Positions 18,183 through 28,933 of a stretch of DNA of 64,000 bases are shown in pieces (the first letter of the stretch is position 1; every line of letters starts with the position of its first letter). The stretch spans positions 2,542,001-2,606,000 of the forward strand of contig NZ_AQFT02000001.1 of the NCBI RefSeq assembly GCF_000364225.2, in the 5' to 3' direction. The notes under the pieces are model-generated. The model saw nothing but the letters and a program-made list of their open reading frames with translations, made no database searches and had not been told where the DNA came from. This DNA is from Eubacterium plexicaudatum ASF492. GTDB taxonomy: Bacteria > Bacillota > Clostridia > Lachnospirales > Lachnospiraceae. The position numbers were made by a program, and so were the translations under genes.

Positions 18183-19961
18183 TCATGTATTAGCATCATC
18201 AAACGGCCACATATGCTCCAGCGGTCCCGACACCATCTTCCCATTCTCTCCCACAACCGCCTTCACTCTTGGGGACACCGTTTCTTCCGGCAGCACCATC
18301 AGCTCGCACAGAACCGGCCTGTCATCTGCCAGAATCTGCGGCAATACCCCGTCCAGTTCCTGATTATCATGTATAACAAACGTCTGAAATCCATACGCTG
18401 CGGCAACTCTGCCGATATCCGGCATAGTCAGCCCGGTTTCCCCGCTGCTGGCTACATAACGCCCGTCAAAATTATTTCTCTGCATGGAACGTATGCTCGC
18501 ATACCCGCCATTGTTCCAGATAAAGATTTTAACCGGCAGCTTGAGTCTGTGCAGGGTCTCCAATTCCTGAATGTTGAGCTGGAACGCCCCGTCCCCGTTA
18601 ATCAATATGGTTCTGCGTCTGTCATTTGCAATGCATGAACCAATCGCATACGGCAGTCCGAATCCCATAGAACCAAGGCCCGCTGCATTTTTCATTTTTT
18701 GTCCCTTTTTTAAACGAAATGCCTGATAAGTGATCTCTCCTGCCCCGCCGGAACTTTCCGGTACAATTACGTCATCCTCCCGCAAAAGCCTGCATAATTC
18801 TCCAATAAAATAATAGGCGCTGACATAGCCTGTTACAGTTTCATGCCCCTTCGTAATAACCGGATACTTTCTCCTTATATCCCGACAGCGACAGAGCCAT
18901 TCTTCCCTGTCCTTCCCGGCGCCTTGCGTCAGAAACTGCTCCTTTTTTTCCCGAATCGCTTCTAAAAGCCCGGCCAGGAAAAGTTCCGCGTCACAGACCG
19001 CGTAAGCTTCTTTATCCATATCCATCCTGGCAATCTCATACGGATCTATATCTACAATCACTTTTTTTGCATTCTTTCCAAAATTTCTATCGTTAAATGC
19101 AGTAACGCTGGTATCCATGCGGCAGCCTAAAGACAACAGAAAATCCGCTTCCTGCAAAATCAGGTTAGCGCCCCTGTCTCCCATGATCCCTGGGTGGCCG
19201 GCATATAATGGATCGTTTTCATCGAACAGATCGGCCGTTTTCCATGTTGTTTCTGCCGGAATCCGGAGCATTTCCATAACCTGATATAATTTTTCTTCCG
19301 CGCCTGCAAGCTTCACGCCGTTTCCAACCAGAATAAGCGGTTTCTCAGAATCCCTGATAAGCTCCACCGCTTTGCTTACAGCTGATGCAATATCCGGCTG
19401 TTTCTTACGCTCGGGCGTATAACCGGCCAGCATTTCCTCTTCCAGCATAACTGCCTGCACATCCAGAGGAATATCCAGCCACACCGGTCCCGGTCTTCCC
19501 GTTACCGCTTCTTCATATGCTTTTTCCAGATGATATCGGATTTCCTCCGGTTTCAGGATCTGTACCGCATATTTTGTAACAGGCGTTACCATCGGAATAA
19601 TCTGCACTTCCTGCGATCCGGTCTGGCGAACTCCTTTATCTCCAACAAGATCCTCTCGTTTCGACTGGCCGGATATAACAATCATTGGAGTGGAATCTAT
19701 CCAGCCTGCCGTGACTCCGGTAATTGTATTGGTTGCACCTGGTCCTGACGTTACAAGGAGCAGTCCTGGCGCATTTGTATGCTGCCCGTATGCTTCTGCC
19801 GCAATTGCAGCAGCCTGTTCATGCAGAAAGCAGACGTATTCCATTCCGGACCGTCCCAGGGAATCATCCAGATGCATGGCGCCTCCCCCGGGAAGCATGA
19901 ATGCCTGCCGCACCCCTTTTTCCATTAAAAACTGAAATATATAATCTGATAGCTTTATCAT
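18183..19961 (-). CDS. Thiamine-diphosphate enzyme of the acetolactate synthase family
   Basis: The 592-residue ThDP enzyme starts at 19961 behind AGAGG. HEQAAAIAAEAYG carries the activating Glu (residue 48). A central domain contains VIVDIDPYEI, and GDGAFQ...WNNGGY is the C-terminal ThDP/Mg site. No regulatory small subunit or other ilv gene is near. In glycan clusters such proteins can add a two-carbon unit from pyruvate to a keto sugar, as YerE does to CDP-4-keto-3,6-dideoxyglucose in yersiniose synthesis. The rfbF/rfbH pair in this operon makes that reading attractive, but it is inference; distance and the adjacent NeuB/KdsC genes allow other roles. Confidence 0.8.
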   Translation of the reverse strand: MIKLSDYIFQFLMEKGVRQAFMLPGGGAMHLDDSLGRSGMEYVCFLHEQAAAIAAEAYGQHTNAPGLLLVTSGPGATNTITGVTAGWIDSTPMIVISGQSKREDLVGDKGVRQTGSQEVQIIPMVTPVTKYAVQILKPEEIRYHLEKAYEEAVTGRPGPVWLDIPLDVQAVMLEEEMLAGYTPERKKQPDIASAVSKAVELIRDSEKPLILVGNGVKLAGAEEKLYQVMEMLRIPAETTWKTADLFDENDPLYAGHPGIMGDRGANLILQEADFLLSLGCRMDTSVTAFNDRNFGKNAKKVIVDIDPYEIARMDMDKEAYAVCDAELFLAGLLEAIREKKEQFLTQGAGKDREEWLCRCRDIRRKYPVITKGHETVTGYVSAYYFIGELCRLLREDDVIVPESSGGAGEITYQAFRLKKGQKMKNAAGLGSMGFGLPYAIGSCIANDRRRTILINGDGAFQLNIQELETLHRLKLPVKIFIWNNGGYASIRSMQRNNFDGRYVASSGETGLTMPDIGRVAAAYGFQTFVIHDNQELDGVLPQILADDRPVLCELMVLPEETVSPRVKAVVGENGKMVSGPLEHMWPFDDANT

Positions 19962-19976
19962 AATTACCTCTTAATC

Positions 19977-21025
19977 TTATCCAAACATCCGGTATTCCAC
20001 ATATTCAGCAATCACATGGCCGATAAAAATATGCGCCTCCTGGATACGCGGCGTAATCAGCGATGGAATCCGTATCCTGTATTCAGCCGCATCCTGCGGA
20101 TCCTGAGTCGCAAAACCACCCATCATGAGCACAGTCACAATGCCATTCTTTCTGGCATATCTGAGCGCCTCCAGTACATTTTTCGATGTACCGCTCGTGG
20201 AAATGCCGATCACCATATCCCCGGTATGAGCTTTAGCCTCCAGCTGCCTTGCAAACACCCGTTCAAAGCTGTAGTCATTTCCGACTGCCGTCAGTGTTGA
20301 TGTATTCACTGACAGCGCTTCCGCATTCAAACCTGGGCGCTCCTTATAAAAACGACTGACGAACTCCGTTGCGATATGCTGTGCATCTGCTGCGCTGCCG
20401 CCGTTTCCGCACAGGTAAACAGCGCCGCCATTTCGGAAGATTTCCAGTATTCTGTCCCCAATCTCCATGACAGTACCTGTCAGCTCCTGATCGGAAGCCA
20501 GCGTCTTAAATATATTCGTATGTTCTTCCAGCCTTCGAAAAAAATAGTGATGCGCATCTTCTCCGTTATTGTATCTTTCAAGAATCGATACTAATTCCCA
20601 CAGACAGCCCTTTCCGCCATCATTCTGCAGGATAATATCCGCCGCGTTCTTTGCCCTGTCAATGGCATTGGACGGACAGATCCCAAGCCCTGCATATTGC
20701 AGTGGCTCCACATCATATTTCCCATCTCCGACATAACAGATGCATGCTCTTGAAATGCCTGTTCCTTCCTCAATCTGTCGCATGGCATCTTTTTTGTCTT
20801 GCTGCCCCGGTAAAAAAATTCCCATGGAAATCTGTTTTCAAAATAATTGACGATATCCGTATCTTCTCCGGTAATAGCGGCCAGCCGGTATCCCATGCGG
20901 TGGAGCTCGTAAACAGCATCAATATCTTTCAAATTGATCTGTTTTTGTTCTCTTCCATCCGAATCAACGATCACGGAACCATCTGTAATCACGCCGTCAA
21001 TATCAAATACCACCAGTTCTATCAT
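19977..21025 (-). CDS. KdsC-like HAD phosphatase fused to a SIS (GmhA/KdsD-like) sugar isomerase, split by a 1-base deletion
   Basis: Two frames join near 20805-20818 (C4 or A7 run one base short) into about 349 residues. The N-terminal half starts ELVVFDIDGVITDGS, the DxDG motif of KdsC-type sugar-acid phosphatases, and has YVGDGKYDVEPL as the last HAD motif. The C-terminal half has YLCGNGGSAADAQHIATEF and GISTSGTSKNV, the SIS signature of phosphoheptose or arabinose-5-phosphate isomerases. In the Kdo pathway, isomerase, synthase and phosphatase act in order. Here the first and third activities are on one chain, next to a NeuB-type synthase. Confidence 0.78.
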
Positions 21026-21052
21026 TTTAACCTTTTTATCCTTTCCGTCCCC

Positions 21053-21883
21053 TCACTTGTTATCCCCTGAGTTTTTCTTCACTTCCTCTTCTGACGGTGT
21101 GAGTATCTTTTCCCCGGTTCCCATAATCTTCTCAACAGAACGAATATCCCTGACCAGCCTGCACAATTCATATGGCTCGATTGATGCTTTCTGGTCAGAA
21201 CCGTACATGTTTCTGTCCAGCGTAATATGACGTTCTATGGAAGATGCTCCGGCTGCCACCGCACATACACTGACCAGTGTACCGGCTTCATGCCCGCTGT
21301 ACCCGGTTCTGCATCCGTACTTGTCTGCCAACGCAGCGATCAGGTTTAAGTTTGCATCTGCTTCCGGCATCGGATAAGTACTGTTACAGTGCATCAGTTC
21401 AAACGGGCAGTGATGTGTCCGAAAGATCTCAACCGCATGATCTATCTCTTCATATGTACTCATACCGGTTGCAAGAAACGTATATTTGCCCTCCTTCGCA
21501 ACCTCTTCTAACAGTTCATCCTTTGTCAGCATTGCAGAAGCCACTTTATTATATTTGCAATCGTACTGCCGCAGGAATTTCTGTGCCTCCACATCCCATG
21601 CGGATGCATACCATAAGATCCCTTTTCCCCTGCAGTATGCGTCGATGGCATCATACGCTTCTTTTCCAAACTCCAGCCCTTCCTTCTGTGCCCGCTGCGT
21701 ATGACCCCACGGTGATTCCCTTGGCCCGTCTAAATATTCCTTTGTATATACCTTTTCTACGGTGCGTTTCTGAAATTTAACCGCATTGCATCCTGCAACC
21801 AGAGCCGCGTCGATTAATCTTTTTGCGAGCCCCAGATCTCCGTTATGGTTAATTCCGATTTCTGCTGTAATAAATGTTTTCAT
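21053..21883 (-). CDS. neuB: NeuB-like sialic/nonulosonic acid synthase
   Basis: The TIM-barrel synthase has 276 residues from the ATG at 21883, which has AAAGG upstream. Landmarks are FITAEIGINHNGDLGLAKRL, AVKFQKR, LATGMSTYEEID, HCNSTYPMPE, GYSGHEAG and ERHITLD, all typical of enzymes that condense PEP with an N-acyl-mannosamine-type or related sugar. The usual C-terminal SAF (antifreeze-like) domain is absent, so the protein is shorter than standard NeuB. With the KdsC-SIS fusion just downstream, an unphosphorylated 2-keto-3-deoxy sugar acid would be the product. No CMP-sugar synthetase of the NeuA/KdsB type is obvious nearby. Confidence 0.8.
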   Translation of the reverse strand: MKTFITAEIGINHNGDLGLAKRLIDAALVAGCNAVKFQKRTVEKVYTKEYLDGPRESPWGHTQRAQKEGLEFGKEAYDAIDAYCRGKGILWYASAWDVEAQKFLRQYDCKYNKVASAMLTKDELLEEVAKEGKYTFLATGMSTYEEIDHAVEIFRTHHCPFELMHCNSTYPMPEADANLNLIAALADKYGCRTGYSGHEAGTLVSVCAVAAGASSIERHITLDRNMYGSDQKASIEPYELCRLVRDIRSVEKIMGTGEKILTPSEEEVKKNSGDNK

Positions 21884-21924
21884 TTTTGTTATATCCTTTC
21901 CGAATAAATATTTTCTGGTTTTAC

Positions 21925-23247
21925 TTATCTGCAATTCGCTGCAAACAATAGACTGTTAATAAAAGAAATGCCTCCGGATATCGCAGCCAGATATGTAATC
22001 ATACTTTTCATTTTCGCATGTTTGGGATTCCATTCCATATAGATCCCAATCAGACAGATCAGGATCGCAAAAAAAAGCCATGATGCCGTTCTGTTCGCTG
22101 AAAGATAAACCGTAGCGGAAAATCCCATAATAAATTGTGAGGCAAATCCTGCAATCAGATAAACGATCCATATAAAAGCATTTTTTATTTCCCTGCGTAT
22201 GATGAAAATACCGTAAGTCGTGCAAAACAGTCCCATTCCCCATATCAAAAGCAGCAAGTAGCCGTTCAGCTTTGTATAATTTGAAAAAGAAACCAGACCA
22301 TACTTCGCATTATATCCCAAAGCCACATCATACAAGCTGCCAAATTGCTCCGAAACAAAACCAGCAAGCGGATAGATTCCTGCAACGGCTGCTGATATAA
22401 TGACTACGATCCTGCCGAACAAATCTTCATGGTTTTCAAATACTATAAAACAAATCATAAGCGTTAAAAGAAGCAGTGGTATCCAATATACTTTATAAAT
22501 CGTATATGCTGAGGTAGAAAAACCCAAAACAACCTTATCAAAAGTATCCAGCATACTATGGTCCGGAAAGTAGTTCAGGGTATCTGATTGATAACGGGTC
22601 GCATTCCCCTGCCAAAACACATCAAATATGATCCGCAGCAATGAAACCACTGTCAGTATATATACATAGACATTCTTTCTTCGATTCCATATCTGTAAAG
22701 CGCTATATCCCAAAAGAATGATAAACATTGCTACAACACCGACTTCTACATCCATTGCTATTAGAAATGATAACCCGGACAGCAAATACTGCTTAACGGA
22801 TATCTTTTGCATTTCTCCTATTTTTTTAATGGTCAGAATTACATATAACCCGGCAGGTACAATCCATAAATAGGTGTGTGTAGTTGCAATCCATCCGGCT
22901 GTTGACATGATAGAAAAAGGAAAAATGCAAACTGCGCTCATAATAAAAACCGTTTTTTCTGCCCTTTTACTCTGATTAAACCTATGATCCAGCAATCCCG
23001 CCAAAAAAAGCATCACAACCGTATCTACCAGTCCCCACAACATAATTGGCCGTCTGGAAAAAGGGAGCCCCAAAATAACAATGGCCATACGAGAAGACCA
23101 TTCGGTCCGGCTGTTTATAAACTTTTCTAATGTAGCCGGCGCAAAAGGCCCCACGTCATCCATCACCCGCACACACAGTGCATGAAAAAAAAGCCATAAT
23201 ACCGCATAGACCAGATAACACATCCAATATTTTTTTCTCTCCGACAT
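21925..23247 (-). CDS. Polytopic membrane protein (DUF6056-like), possible glycan polymerase or transferase
   Basis: The 440-residue protein has about 11-13 hydrophobic segments, beginning YWMCYLVYAVLWLFFHALCV. A conserved early loop VMDDVGPFAP resembles the acidic first loop of GT-C enzymes and DUF6056 proteins. A long outside loop falls around 195-250 (FWQGNATRYQSDTLNYF). No other Wzy-like protein is in the operon, so this is the best candidate for polymerisation or transfer of a lipid-linked sugar outside the membrane. That role is inferred from topology and position only. Confidence 0.6.
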   Translation of the reverse strand: MSERKKYWMCYLVYAVLWLFFHALCVRVMDDVGPFAPATLEKFINSRTEWSSRMAIVILGLPFSRRPIMLWGLVDTVVMLFLAGLLDHRFNQSKRAEKTVFIMSAVCIFPFSIMSTAGWIATTHTYLWIVPAGLYVILTIKKIGEMQKISVKQYLLSGLSFLIAMDVEVGVVAMFIILLGYSALQIWNRRKNVYVYILTVVSLLRIIFDVFWQGNATRYQSDTLNYFPDHSMLDTFDKVVLGFSTSAYTIYKVYWIPLLLLTLMICFIVFENHEDLFGRIVVIISAAVAGIYPLAGFVSEQFGSLYDVALGYNAKYGLVSFSNYTKLNGYLLLLIWGMGLFCTTYGIFIIRREIKNAFIWIVYLIAGFASQFIMGFSATVYLSANRTASWLFFAILICLIGIYMEWNPKHAKMKSMITYLAAISGGISFINSLLFAANCR

Positions 23248-23298
23248 ACTCTAACTCCTGCTTCCATATTGCAAAATGATAAAAAATATGTGATTTTT

Positions 23299-26200
23299 TT
23301 AAAAACTTATAACAGCATCTCTGCAATATTCATCATCCACTTCCAGGCCATCCATAACATTTTGAGAGATTACTCCGCTCTGCCGAAAAATGCATAATAT
23401 ATCAGCCGCCAGTTCGGCATCTATGTCAAGCTCCAAATTTATGCTTCTGCCGATCTGTGCGTATTCTCCGACAAACCTGCGGATGCCATCCTGTATCTTT
23501 TCAGTCTCTGTGCTTAATTTATTAACATCCTTATAGACAGGCTCTGCTTCACCGGTTTTGCTGCATCGAAATTTTTCCAACTGGCCAAACGGCGCTTCTA
23601 ATAATGCCTCCAGAAAATCAGATTCATAACGAACTTTGGGCTGTGCGCCTGTTTCATGGTCATATTGATATACCGCCTGCACCTGGCACCCGATTTTTAA
23701 CGGTTTGAGCTGATCTCCGGTACATAAATACCGGCCGGATACTTTCCTGTCCAACATTTTAGATAAGAAATACTGGATTGTACCGGAATATCCAAGATCG
23801 ACCACACACAATTGATCCGGGTCAGCTGTATCCAGATTATTTTTTATGTATGTCATATATGCCCTTTTCTCTTCCCGGCTTTTTTGTAGTATTTCATCCG
23901 TATACAGTACTGCTGCCGCATTTACTATCTCTATATCTTCCGGAATCGTAATCTGTAATCCTTCCATAGCGTTTTCTGCAGCAATCCCAAAACGCTGTCT
24001 GAAAAAATTTTTAAGATTCCCTTTATAGTCTTGGCTTATGACCTCATCCATATCTTTTTTGTCCTGAATGGCTGCCATAGATGCCGCCCTTCTTGATGTA
24101 AGAAAATAAATATGTTTACAAGGCAAAATTCCCATCTTCGTACAGTACAGTTCATATAACTCCTGCAGCAAATATCCCTCTCTTGACAGGAACAGCAGCA
24201 TCATATCCTGATCCACACTCCCTGCCAGCCACTGCATAAATTTTGCAAACAGCGGACCTGCGATAGAAAATCCTGCATTTTCCCCATTTTCAATCACCGG
24301 CTCTCCCTCCCGGTCCATGCAAAACGGTGAATTGTAGATACCCGCATTCACCAAATTCCCAAGTACAAGGGATGCTGCTACATCCCTTCCATCCATATAT
24401 TTTTTAAATTTTCCATACTCCTTTGATAATTGAAATGCCGTGACCGGATTCATAACATAATAAAAGCTTTTGTATCTGTCTGCGACCAACTGAATATCCG
24501 CGTGCAGATTATCACCGACATGTACTGTCTTAAAGGCGCCATACCGTTCAAAAAATTCATCCCACATGCTGCCGTTGTCTTTCCTGCATCCTTTCTCACA
24601 AGAAACCCACAAATCTGCGTAACCCTGATATCCACATTTATCCAGCATCTTCTCAATCATATTTTTTGTCAGGTACATATCACTGAGCAGAATTACTTTT
24701 ACGCCACGTCTGATCAGCGTATCAAAAATATCTTTTACGTCTCTGCGCGGAATAACAAATTCCAATTCCAGATCTGTTTCCAGCTGTTTTAACTTTGCTG
24801 CCACTTTTTCCGGCAGCTTTAGAATATTTTTCACTTTTTCGTAAATATGGTCGATAGATGTCCGCTCCTGATGCACCTGCCACGCTTCTGCTTCCGCTTT
24901 TTTTCTCACACTCAGAAAGTCGCAGCTAATTCCATATTTTTCAGCAATAATTTTTTCCATGATGCAAAACAAGTCATCCGGCTTATATATCTTTCTGGTT
25001 ATCAGCGTATCAAAGATATCAAACGTTACAATCTGAAATTTGCATAAATAACGAACTGCCGTTTTGACGGACTGGCTAAAATAAGACTGATATAATTCAT
25101 AACTTTTTCCAAAGCGAATGATCCCGTCTTGCATGTCACAAATTGCCGCTTCGTATCCCAGCCCGCGCGCCGTAAAAGCAATTGCTCTCTCCAATGCATG
25201 AGCCAGTGTGCCATCCGACTGTCCCTGTTCCTCCGGAAAATCCTCATATGAAAATGCCTGATCAAAAAGCGGCTTAACCGCCTTTGTTTTTGCCCAGAAA
25301 AAACTGCCTGCCGGATAATTAAACAGCTCTTCATCAAAACAGAATCCCATCTTTGCAAGAAGCCCTGTCCCCAATGCCTTGCTTTGCAGCCAGCTGTGCG
25401 CAAACAGCGGCAGTTCGGTTGTCTCAGGAAAAAATAAACCTATTTTACGGTTTCCTTCCAGAATCATAAATATCTTCCTAACGATGCATTCCGAACCAAG
25501 CAGACAATCCAGTGATTTCTTCCTCCAAACCTTGCGCTCATTTCCGGTATATAATGATTTCTTCGAATGAATATGCAGGAAATAATCATGCTGCATAACC
25601 TCTTCTCCAAACAAAACATAAAGGGGCGCCAGATCTCTTCCCCTGTTTTTAGCTGCACGCACAATTACATCATTCACATATCTGAGCCTTGCAAATTTTA
25701 CCGCAATGCCTTCCAAATCCTCTCCTTCCTGGCAGGAAATATACAAATCATAGACAAACGGAATATCATTCAAATAATTAAAAATTTCCGGAAGAAGGTC
25801 CGTATAATACAAGTGTACATGTACAGCTATTGTCCCTGTAAAACCTGATAACTGCTCTACATCCGCAAGATTTATCTGATTTCCGGCAATATCCTGAAAA
25901 TATGCTTCGACAGCCCCATGGTTTGTTTTGTTGCCAATAATAAGATACTCATTAAAACGCTGCAGCTTTTTCTGATAAAAGACCGACATCCTGCCGTCTA
26001 ACGGAAAACAGTTACTATCAATTTGATCAGGAACAGATACAAATTCATTACGAACCTTTTGGTAAATCTGACTGTCCGGACGCATATTCTCAGCAGTTAA
26101 CCCTGAAATGGCCTGCTCTTGTCTTTTTATGTTCTGACGCAATTTCCCGATCATGGATTCATAAACAAATTGCAGCGCATCACGGTTTGCAGCATACTTA

Positions 26201-27367
26201 CTTTCCACCGCCTGCAAATTCTGCTGATACTGATGATCCAATTCCTGCGCTTTCCCAATCAACTCTTCAAGCACAGACCACCTGTATATTTGCAGATCCA
26301 ACTCCAAAAGCTCAATAGCCAGATTTATTTTGAACCATAACGCCCCCTGACACGCAAATACCATGCACGGATCTTTATGGTTAAAAATAAAAAGATTTTT
26401 ATATACTTTGCCTTTTACCATGATCGGTTCCACATATCCTGCATGATCGCTGGTAGCATATAAATCCTGGACTATGCATGACTTGCCCTGCACAGGATGA
26501 AACAACAGTTGTTTTGCTCCATCAGGCACATCTATTTGAAAATAATATTTTTCTCCAAATACTTTTACCGGACAGATCTCCTGCACAGTTTCCTGCTCAA
26601 ACCCATTTCCATAATCAAAAATAACGCTTGCATTGATTCCAAATGTTTTTTTACCAGTTTAGAATCCTTTCGTAAATTAGCTTTCACAAAATACTCTTTT
26701 TTCTTCAAAGTATAGATAAACTGGTAGATGTCGTAATATTCTTTTCCAAATAATGCTCCCGCATAGGCTTCTTTTTTTCCATATCCAGCCATCGGCTTTG
26801 TTCGGAAGTAAATGGCTCAACAGTAACCGCATCTTCTGTAACTATCTCATACCCCGCCTGGCTGCAGAATTTTTCCAGATTTTTCATTCCCCAGAAATGA
26901 ATATGTGTATGATCCAATAATCCTAATTCCGTATATTGGAAATTGTTATCATACAAATTGAGCAAAATATCACCATGTCCAATATTCGGAACAGAAATCA
27001 GAATGTTTCCTTCATCCTTTAGCAATGCATGTGTCTTCTCCAAAACAACGTCCGGACAAGACAAATGCTCCAAAACATCTGCAAAGAGAATCGTGTCAAA
27101 CCTGATGCCGCTAAATGCTTCAACCCACTGCAATTGTTCTATATCGCCGCATAACCCATCTTTTGCATATATTACGGCATCCTGGAATGCCTGCCTGTCC
27201 AATTCTACTATATAGACTTTACAGTTTAATTGTTCCTTCATGTATCTGGTCATCTTCCCATGCGCACAGCCAAATTCCAAGACAATGCTGTTTTTTTCCA
27301 CCTGCCTTAAGATTTTGCCGGTTGAAGAATTTTCATCCAGTACCAGTGGCACATCATATTTAGACAT
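23299..27367 (-). CDS. Giant methyltransferase - RgpF-like - HAD multidomain protein, split by two 1-base deletions
   Basis: Three frames join at T7 26772-26778 and T7 26646-26652, each one base short, into about 1,356 residues. Residues 1-190 are a class I methyltransferase (VLEFGCAHGKM, DTILFADVLEHL). A linker of unknown fold follows. About 490-765 is a rhamnan-synthesis F (RgpF) domain (AVHVHLYYTDLLPEI, NRGRDLAPL, FLHIHSKKS, PAGSFFWA). About 775-1310 is the HAD-like COG5610 block (FDIFDTLITRK, LLSDMYLTK, HVGDNLHADIQ, TSRRAAS). RgpF-type proteins extend or modify rhamnose-type chains. The methyltransferase could cap the chain end read by the Wzt tail encoded just upstream; this is inference. 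Confidence 0.75.
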
Positions 27368-27377
27368 AATTACTCCT

Positions 27378-27701
27378 TTATACTTGATACTTGATCATAC
27401 GAAATTCATATTTTCCTGAGACTTCATAGTGAATGAGCGGATTTACTTCCGCATCCCTGACGTCATGGTAACGTGCAAGATAATCTTTGGTAGAAAACCA
27501 GGGCGAAGGATCATTGCCCATTTTCCATCCCTTTATGGCATAATGCCATGCAGGATCACAGTTTTCATACTTAAGATACATCCGCCGATACCACTCACGA
27601 TCAAATAAATCCGAACTGCAGACTATTTGCACCTCGCGATCAAATTGTTTTTTTCTCCCGTATCGTTTTACAATCCCCTTTATGATTCTCATCATCCGCA
27701 T
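27378..27701 (-). CDS. Small standalone glycosyltransferase-associated motif protein
   Basis: The 107-residue protein holds two copies of a short motif usually found repeated inside large glycan-synthesis proteins. The first is SSDLFDREWYRRMYL...DPAWHYAIKGWKMGNDPSPWF, and the second, weaker copy is FSTKDYLARYHDVRDAEVNPLIHY. There is no catalytic domain, signal peptide or membrane helix. It sits between wzt and the giant protein, with 10 bases to the latter, so it may act as a detached docking piece of either. Start ATG at 27701, with GAGG about 10 bases upstream. Confidence 0.65.
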   Translation of the reverse strand: MRMMRIIKGIVKRYGRKKQFDREVQIVCSSDLFDREWYRRMYLKYENCDPAWHYAIKGWKMGNDPSPWFSTKDYLARYHDVRDAEVNPLIHYEVSGKYEFRMIKYQV

Positions 27702-27732
27702 GTCTATCTTTCCTCACCTGTCATTCCTGTCT

Positions 27733-28931
27733 TCACGATGTTTCTTCTGTCATCTTCCAGTTATGCGGCATTTTCATAACGCCGATATCTTTTTCCTCTG
27801 AAACAACCTCAAATGCATTTAAATGGCTCTGGTAATCGGCAAAATCATTTTCTTCTTTCTCGATACATACATCTATATCATATTTTGCCGGCAGAAGCCT
27901 CATATCGTCAAAAATAATGCTTATCTTTCCGTCCCTGACCAAATGATAGGCAGGTATGCCATCGACTCTCGTATTTGTCCCATAGCAGCGTATGCCGTCC
28001 GAACGAAAAATACTTAAACCAAACACCGCATATTTTAATTCATGATAAACCTTATATTCCAAGTCAAATTGAATCGGCTCACCAGACCGGTAGACCGTTG
28101 TCTCTTCCCCCTGCAGATTTCTGCTGCGCACAAGCTGAAATCGGGCCTCGCCTGTACCGAACCGTTCTTCTGCCCGCTCATTATCTGCGCAAACATCCCC
28201 TGCTTCCACGCCCATATACCTTAAATATTCTCTGCCTATCTCTTTTGTCGTGCCTTCCATACGTATTTTCCCTTTATGAAGCCAAATACCGCGGTCACAG
28301 ATTTGTTCCATCTGTTCCATTGAATGTGACACAAGAACAATAGATGTCCCTTTATTCTTAATCTCCTGCATTTTACGGAAGCACTTAGCCTGAAAATTCA
28401 CATCACCGACTGCAAGTATTTCATCTATGAGCAGTATATCTGCATCCACATTAATTGCCACCGAAAAAGCGAGCCTCATATACATACCCGAAGAATACGT
28501 ACGTACAGGATTGTCAATAAATTCTTCCAATTCTGAAAAACCGATAATGTCGCCCATCTTCCGGTCTATTTCTTTTCTGCTTAATCCAAATATAGATGCA
28601 TTTATATATATATTTTCGCGGCCGCTCATATCAGGATGAAACCCTGCACCCAGTTCCAGCAGGCTCGAAACCCTGCCGTTAAGTTTTACCGTTCCCGCGT
28701 CCGGATATATAATGCGTGTCAGCAGCTTTAAGGTCGTACTTTTGCCGCAGCCGTTTTGCCCGATCAGCCCCACGGCTTCTCCTTTTTTTACATAGAAGCT
28801 GATTCCACTCAGCACCTCTCTTTTTTCATACTTATTCCGGTCAGCATACAGAATCTTTTCTTTCAATGTCCTGCCTTTGTCATAATATATTTTGAAACTT
28901 TTTTTACATTCGACACCTCTATTGCATTCAT
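27733..28931 (-). CDS. wzt: ABC exporter ATP-binding protein with C-terminal glycan-binding domain (Wzt), split by a 1-base deletion
   Basis: Start ATG at 28931 (MNAIEVSNVKK), preceded by GGAGG. The frame is restored by one base in T7 28899-28905, for 399 residues. GQNGCGKSTT is Walker A, YSSGMYMRLAFSVA the ABC signature and ILLIDEILAVGD Walker B. The last ~150 residues form a beta-rich Wzt C-terminal domain (PIQFDLEYKV...), which in known systems recognises the modified end of a finished polysaccharide. Without correction only a start inside unrelated sequence is possible. It powers export of the glycan through the Wzm pore encoded just upstream. Confidence 0.88.
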
Positions 28932-28933
28932 GT

